DNA of 64,000 nucleotides from Polyangia bacterium (GTDB lineage: Bacteria > Myxococcota_A > Polyangia > Nannocystales > Nannocystaceae): NCBI GenBank assembly GCA_030424595.1, contig JAUHWG010000004.1:124001-188000 (forward strand), read 5' to 3'. Positions 60,279 to 64,000 of this stretch are shown here, piece by piece. Made by a program: the position numbers and the translations under genes. The notes under the pieces are model-generated. The model was not told the origin of the DNA, did not search any database, and saw only the letters and a list, made by a program, of their open reading frames with translations. Position 1 is the first letter of the stretch. Every line of letters begins with the position of its first letter.

Positions 60279-61157
60279 CTACTCCGGCGCGCCGACGGCG
60301 AAGCTCGCGAGACCGCCGTAGCCGATGCTGCCGAGGTCTGGATCGCTCGCCTCGCCGTTGACGCCGCCGCTCGCCTCGTCGGCGCTGAGGCTCGCGGAGA
60401 GGTCGAGCGTGTCGAGGGTCAGGTCGAGCCCCATCAGCGCGGCGGTGTCGAGGCTGCCGGAGAGGCCCGGCGGGATCAGATCGACGGTCTTGAGCTGGAG
60501 CTCGCCGAGCGAGCTGGTCCAGACCATGCCGTCGCGGGTCTCGGCAAATTCACCGCCGTCGCTGGCGAGGTCGACCTTGACCCCGATCTCGATCCGGTCG
60601 ACGCAGCTCGGGTCTGGGAATTCGCCGCTGTCCGTCGCCGTCACGTAGTGGACCTCGCCTCCGTCGTAGTCGATCCCGAAGGTGACCGGCATCGCCTGGC
60701 CGCGGAACTCCTCGCTGATGATCAGCTCGTCGACCCAGGTGAGGGAGCCTGTGCGGGGGCCGAGGAGGCCGACGAGGGCCTCGTCGGCGGAGAAGCCGAG
60801 CGGGGAGCTCTCGCCGGAGCCGAGGGCGACGGACTCCTCGACGCACTCGCCGTTGCTGTCGTTGCCGGTCCCCTCCATGGTCGTCCCGGGGTCGGTCGTC
60901 GTCTCGGTCGTCTGGCTGGTGGAGCCGGTGGAGCCGGTGGAGCCGGTGGAGCCGGTGGAGCCGGTGGAGCCGGTGGAGCCGGTGGTGTCCGTCGCGTCGC
61001 CGGTGCTCGCGGTGGTGCCGGTCGTCGCCGTCGTCGAGCTGGTGTCGCTGGTCGCCGAGTCATCGCCGGAGCAGGCGGTGAGCGTGAGCGCCAGGGCGGG
61101 GATCAGGGCGGGGATCAGGTCGGGGATCCGGGCATGAATACGGAATGTGTAGGCCAT
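60279..61157 (-). CDS. Repeat-linker lipoprotein, unknown domain
   Basis: 292 aa. The ATG at 61157 gives a signal rich in IPALIPAL repeats with lipobox LTLTAC. A Ser/Thr/Gly linker to about residue 105 contains STGSTGSTG runs coded by 9-bp DNA units. The C-terminal domain has beta-type sequence (LTWVDELIISEEFRGQAMPVT, YDGGEVHYVTATDSGEFP, two Cys) and a Ser/Leu-rich end. Not recognised. Confidence 0.8.
   Translation of the reverse strand: MAYTFRIHARIPDLIPALIPALALTLTACSGDDSATSDTSSTTATTGTTASTGDATDTTGSTGSTGSTGSTGSTGSTGSTSQTTETTTDPGTTMEGTGNDSNGECVEESVALGSGESSPLGFSADEALVGLLGPRTGSLTWVDELIISEEFRGQAMPVTFGIDYDGGEVHYVTATDSGEFPDPSCVDRIEIGVKVDLASDGGEFAETRDGMVWTSSLGELQLKTVDLIPPGLSGSLDTAALMGLDLTLDTLDLSASLSADEASGGVNGEASDPDLGSIGYGGLASFAVGAPE
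60919..60981 (-). repeat. 9-bp tandem repeat (gtggagccg) x7
   Basis: Consecutive gtggagccg units (plus strand), encoding Gly-Ser-Thr in the lipoprotein linker; the same unit also occurs in the lipoprotein at 42582-43250 (43015-43075), suggesting an expansion-prone sequence. Confidence 0.9.
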
Positions 61158-61360
61158 GCCCGAGTATTCTCTGGCGACCGAGAGCAAGGCAACCCAGGCG
61201 GCCGTGAGGCTTGGTCGCCGGGCATAGCCAGGTATCGCGACCATGCGCGTCTGCCTCGGGGTTGATCCGCTGTCCCTTCGGCGCGGTCGCGCCCGAGCGA
61301 CAGTGGAGCGAGCGCAGGGCCTGAGGGCAGCTCAGGACCTTCGCGGACCTTCGCGGGGCC

Positions 61361-62401
<1,041 letters not shown>

Positions 62402-62582
62402 CGTCTCGCTCCCTCTCCCCTGCGCGCTCGTCCGCCCCGGGCGCTCGGAGCTCGGCCGAGAGGTGGGAGGAGACCGGGCCCCGCCTTGTCACGTCGGAGC
62501 CACCAGGACCGACGATGGCCGCGGGGGGGCACTCCGGACTTCTACCACGGGCGCCCATGAAAATTGACCGCGGGCCCGCGCC

Positions 62583-63479
62583 CTAGGAGCGCTCGCGGCG
62601 GAGCTCGTCGGCGAGGGCGTGGAGCTCGGTCGGGCTCAGGACGTAGCGGGTGCCGCAGTAGGAGCAGCGGACCTCGGTGGGGCCCGGCTCGTCGGCGAGG
62701 GCGTCGATGTCGTCGGCGCCGAGGGTCGAGATGATCGAGCGGGCGCGGTTCATGTCGCAGTGGCAGGAGAAGGTCAGCGGGGTGGCGGCGAGGGTCTCGT
62801 GGGGCTCGCCGCCGAGGGCGAAGCTGATCAGCTCGTCAGGGCTCCGCTCCTGGCGGAGGAGGTCGGCGAGGCTGCCGTGGAAGAGGCTGTTTTGCAGGCC
62901 GAGCACCGCCTCGGTCGGCGCGCCGGGGAAGGTCTGGCAGAGGATCCCCGCGGCGCGCAGGACCCCGCCACGGGCGTCGAGGATGACCTCGCAGGTGAGC
63001 GCCGAGGGCATCTGCTCGCTTCGCGTCAGGTAGTGCTCGAGGTCGTCGTCGAGCTCGCCGGTGGTCAGCTCGACGATGCCCTGGTAGGGGTTTTCGAGGC
63101 CGACGTCGCGGGTGATCATGAGCGAGCCTGCGCCGATCAGGGCGCCGACCCGGCGGCGACCGTTGAGCACCTCGGGGACGGGCTCTGGGGTCGCGTCCTC
63201 GGCGAGCTGGATGTAGCCGCGGACCGTGCCGTTGCTGCGCGAGTCGATGACGACCTTGCCCAGCGGTCCATCGCCGCGAAAGGCGATCCGGACCCGCTCG
63301 TCGTCGTTCTTGGTCAGGGTGCTGAGCAGGCAGCCGGCGGTCAGGGCCCGGCCGAGGATGATCGCCTCCGCGCCGACGAGCTCATGGCGCTTGCAGGCCT
63401 CGCGGACCACGTCGGTGGTGATCGCGGCGAGGGCCCGGAAGCTCTGGTCAGTGCTGATCGCGCGCTGGAGGACAGCCAC
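62583..63479 (-). CDS. hslO: Redox-regulated chaperone Hsp33
   Basis: 298 aa, the usual length. Substrate-binding domain includes LGRALTAGCLLSTLTK and GPLGKVVIDSRSNGTVRGYIQ, then ITRDVGLENPYQGIVELTTGELDDDLEHYLTRSEQ. The C-terminal zinc centre is C239-H-C241 and C272-S-Y-C275 (CxC...CxxC), all four Cys conserved, so it should activate on oxidation. GTG start at 63477-63479. Lies 34 nt downstream of the DegP-type gene on the same strand. Confidence 0.93.
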   Translation of the reverse strand: MAVLQRAISTDQSFRALAAITTDVVREACKRHELVGAEAIILGRALTAGCLLSTLTKNDDERVRIAFRGDGPLGKVVIDSRSNGTVRGYIQLAEDATPEPVPEVLNGRRRVGALIGAGSLMITRDVGLENPYQGIVELTTGELDDDLEHYLTRSEQMPSALTCEVILDARGGVLRAAGILCQTFPGAPTEAVLGLQNSLFHGSLADLLRQERSPDELISFALGGEPHETLAATPLTFSCHCDMNRARSIISTLGADDIDALADEPGPTEVRCSYCGTRYVLSPTELHALADELRRERS

Positions 63480-63512
63480 GGAGGGAGTGTACCAAGGGGG
63501 CTGGGGGGAGGC

Positions 63513-64000
63513 TCAGTCGATCGCCGTGAGCTTGATAGGTAGGCTCAGCGTCGTCTTGCCGCGGCGGATCTTGAGGGACACAGAGTCGCCCGCCTTGTAC
63601 CGTTCGAGCGCGTTATAGAGGTCGTCGTAGTTCTCGACCGTGCTCTCGTCGATGCCGACGAGGATGTCGCCGAGGACGATCCGGCCGTCGCGGGTCTGGC
63701 GGAGGGCGAGGAGCCCCGCGGCGGCCGCGGGCGAGCCCCGCATCACGCCGGTGATGATCACCCCCTTGACCCCGGCCCTCGCGGCGACGGAGTCGTCGAG
63801 GAAGGTGATGCCGATCCCCGCGCGCTCGATCTTCCCGTGCTCGATCAGCTGCGGGACGATCCGCCGGATCGTCGTCACCGGCACCGCGAAGCCGATCCCC
63901 GCCGAGGAGCCGGTCTTCGACATGATCATCGTGTTCATGCCGATCAGGCGGCCGCTGGAGTCGAGGAGCGGGCCGCCCGAGTTTCCGGGGTTGATCGAGG
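63513..64000 (-). CDS. DegP/HtrA-type serine protease, C-terminal part (N-terminus beyond window)
   Basis: At least 162 codons, open to the right edge. The catalytic Ser block, SINPGNSGGPLLDSSGRLIG, is next to the edge; the His and Asp of the triad are outside. Then a PDZ domain: FAVPVTTIRRIVPQLIEHGK, IERAGIGITF, MRGSPAAAAGL, GDILVGIDES, GDSVSLKIRRG. One PDZ only, as in DegS/HtrA types. It is upstream of hslO by 33 nt, so both may respond to stress. Confidence 0.9.
   Translation of the reverse strand, partial: SINPGNSGGPLLDSSGRLIGMNTMIMSKTGSSAGIGFAVPVTTIRRIVPQLIEHGKIERAGIGITFLDDSVAARAGVKGVIITGVMRGSPAAAAGLLALRQTRDGRIVLGDILVGIDESTVENYDDLYNALERYKAGDSVSLKIRRGKTTLSLPIKLTAID

Overview
The window is very GC-rich chromosomal DNA, and every gene shows strong GC preference at third codon positions. 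The best taxonomic guess is a myxobacterium (Myxococcota), probably close to the Nannocystaceae. Grounds: at least seven secreted lipoproteins with long Ser/Thr/Gly/Glu linkers made of in-frame DNA repeats; two membrane-anchored Ser/Thr kinases, one with a TPR sensor; a CarF/plasmanylethanolamine desaturase; and a DUF4215-type Cys-rich fragment. No rRNA, tRNA, CRISPR array, prophage or intact insertion sequence was recognised. This placement is inference from gene content only.

Layout. 1-9.9 kb: a TldD-like protein with a Tat/lipobox signal (cut by the left edge), a small coiled-coil protein, a repeat-linker lipoprotein, and a TamB-TamA pair for outer-membrane assembly. 9.9-17.3 kb: a short family-A DNA polymerase, lysine 2,3-aminomutase coupled to a YccF protein, a DUF493 protein, an ECF sigma factor with a ChrR-like anti-sigma that lacks the usual metal ligands, TrmK and an Hsp15-like S4 protein. 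17.4-27.4 kb: a GIDE-like protein, a membrane metallophosphoesterase, lipoproteins, a Ser/Thr kinase next to RtcB, a Sel1-like lipoprotein and a beta-propeller lipoprotein. 27.6-43.3 kb: an MFS-M20 peptidase operon, a TolB-like propeller, a possible EF-hand lipoprotein, small hypotheticals, a GST with a palindromic operator candidate, CarF, an 11-bp minisatellite, DUF4349 and partner lipoproteins, an enoyl-CoA hydratase and a VTT membrane protein.

43.6-50.7 kb: a 1539-aa membrane protein of unknown function, a lipoprotein joining a cysteine-knot-like segment to an S74 chaperone domain, and a YcaQ-type DNA glycosylase. 50.7-52.4 kb is the most unusual stretch. It holds no intact gene but has two roughly 0.45-0.5 kb inverted arms with a 172-bp core that is identical in both, enclosing an apparent transposase fragment and followed by a DUF4215 remnant. 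52.4-64 kb: an FAD amine oxidase, a DUF4291 gene with a near-perfect palindrome over its start codon, an ABC1/UbiB kinase, a Ser/Thr kinase with TPRs, a lipoprotein, an RluA-fold protein that has lost its catalytic Asp, Hsp33, and a DegP-type protease cut by the right edge.

Functional themes are envelope biogenesis and surface lipoproteins (TamA/B, DegP-like, many lipoproteins), stress and lipid oxidation physiology (CarF plasmalogen synthesis, ECF/ChrR-like pair, Hsp33, GST), RNA maintenance (RtcB, TrmK, Hsp15-like) and Ser/Thr kinase signalling. Apart from a few coupled pairs (TamA-TamB, aminomutase-YccF, sigma-anti-sigma, MFS-M20, DUF4349-lipoprotein) the genes look like independently transcribed housekeeping or accessory genes.
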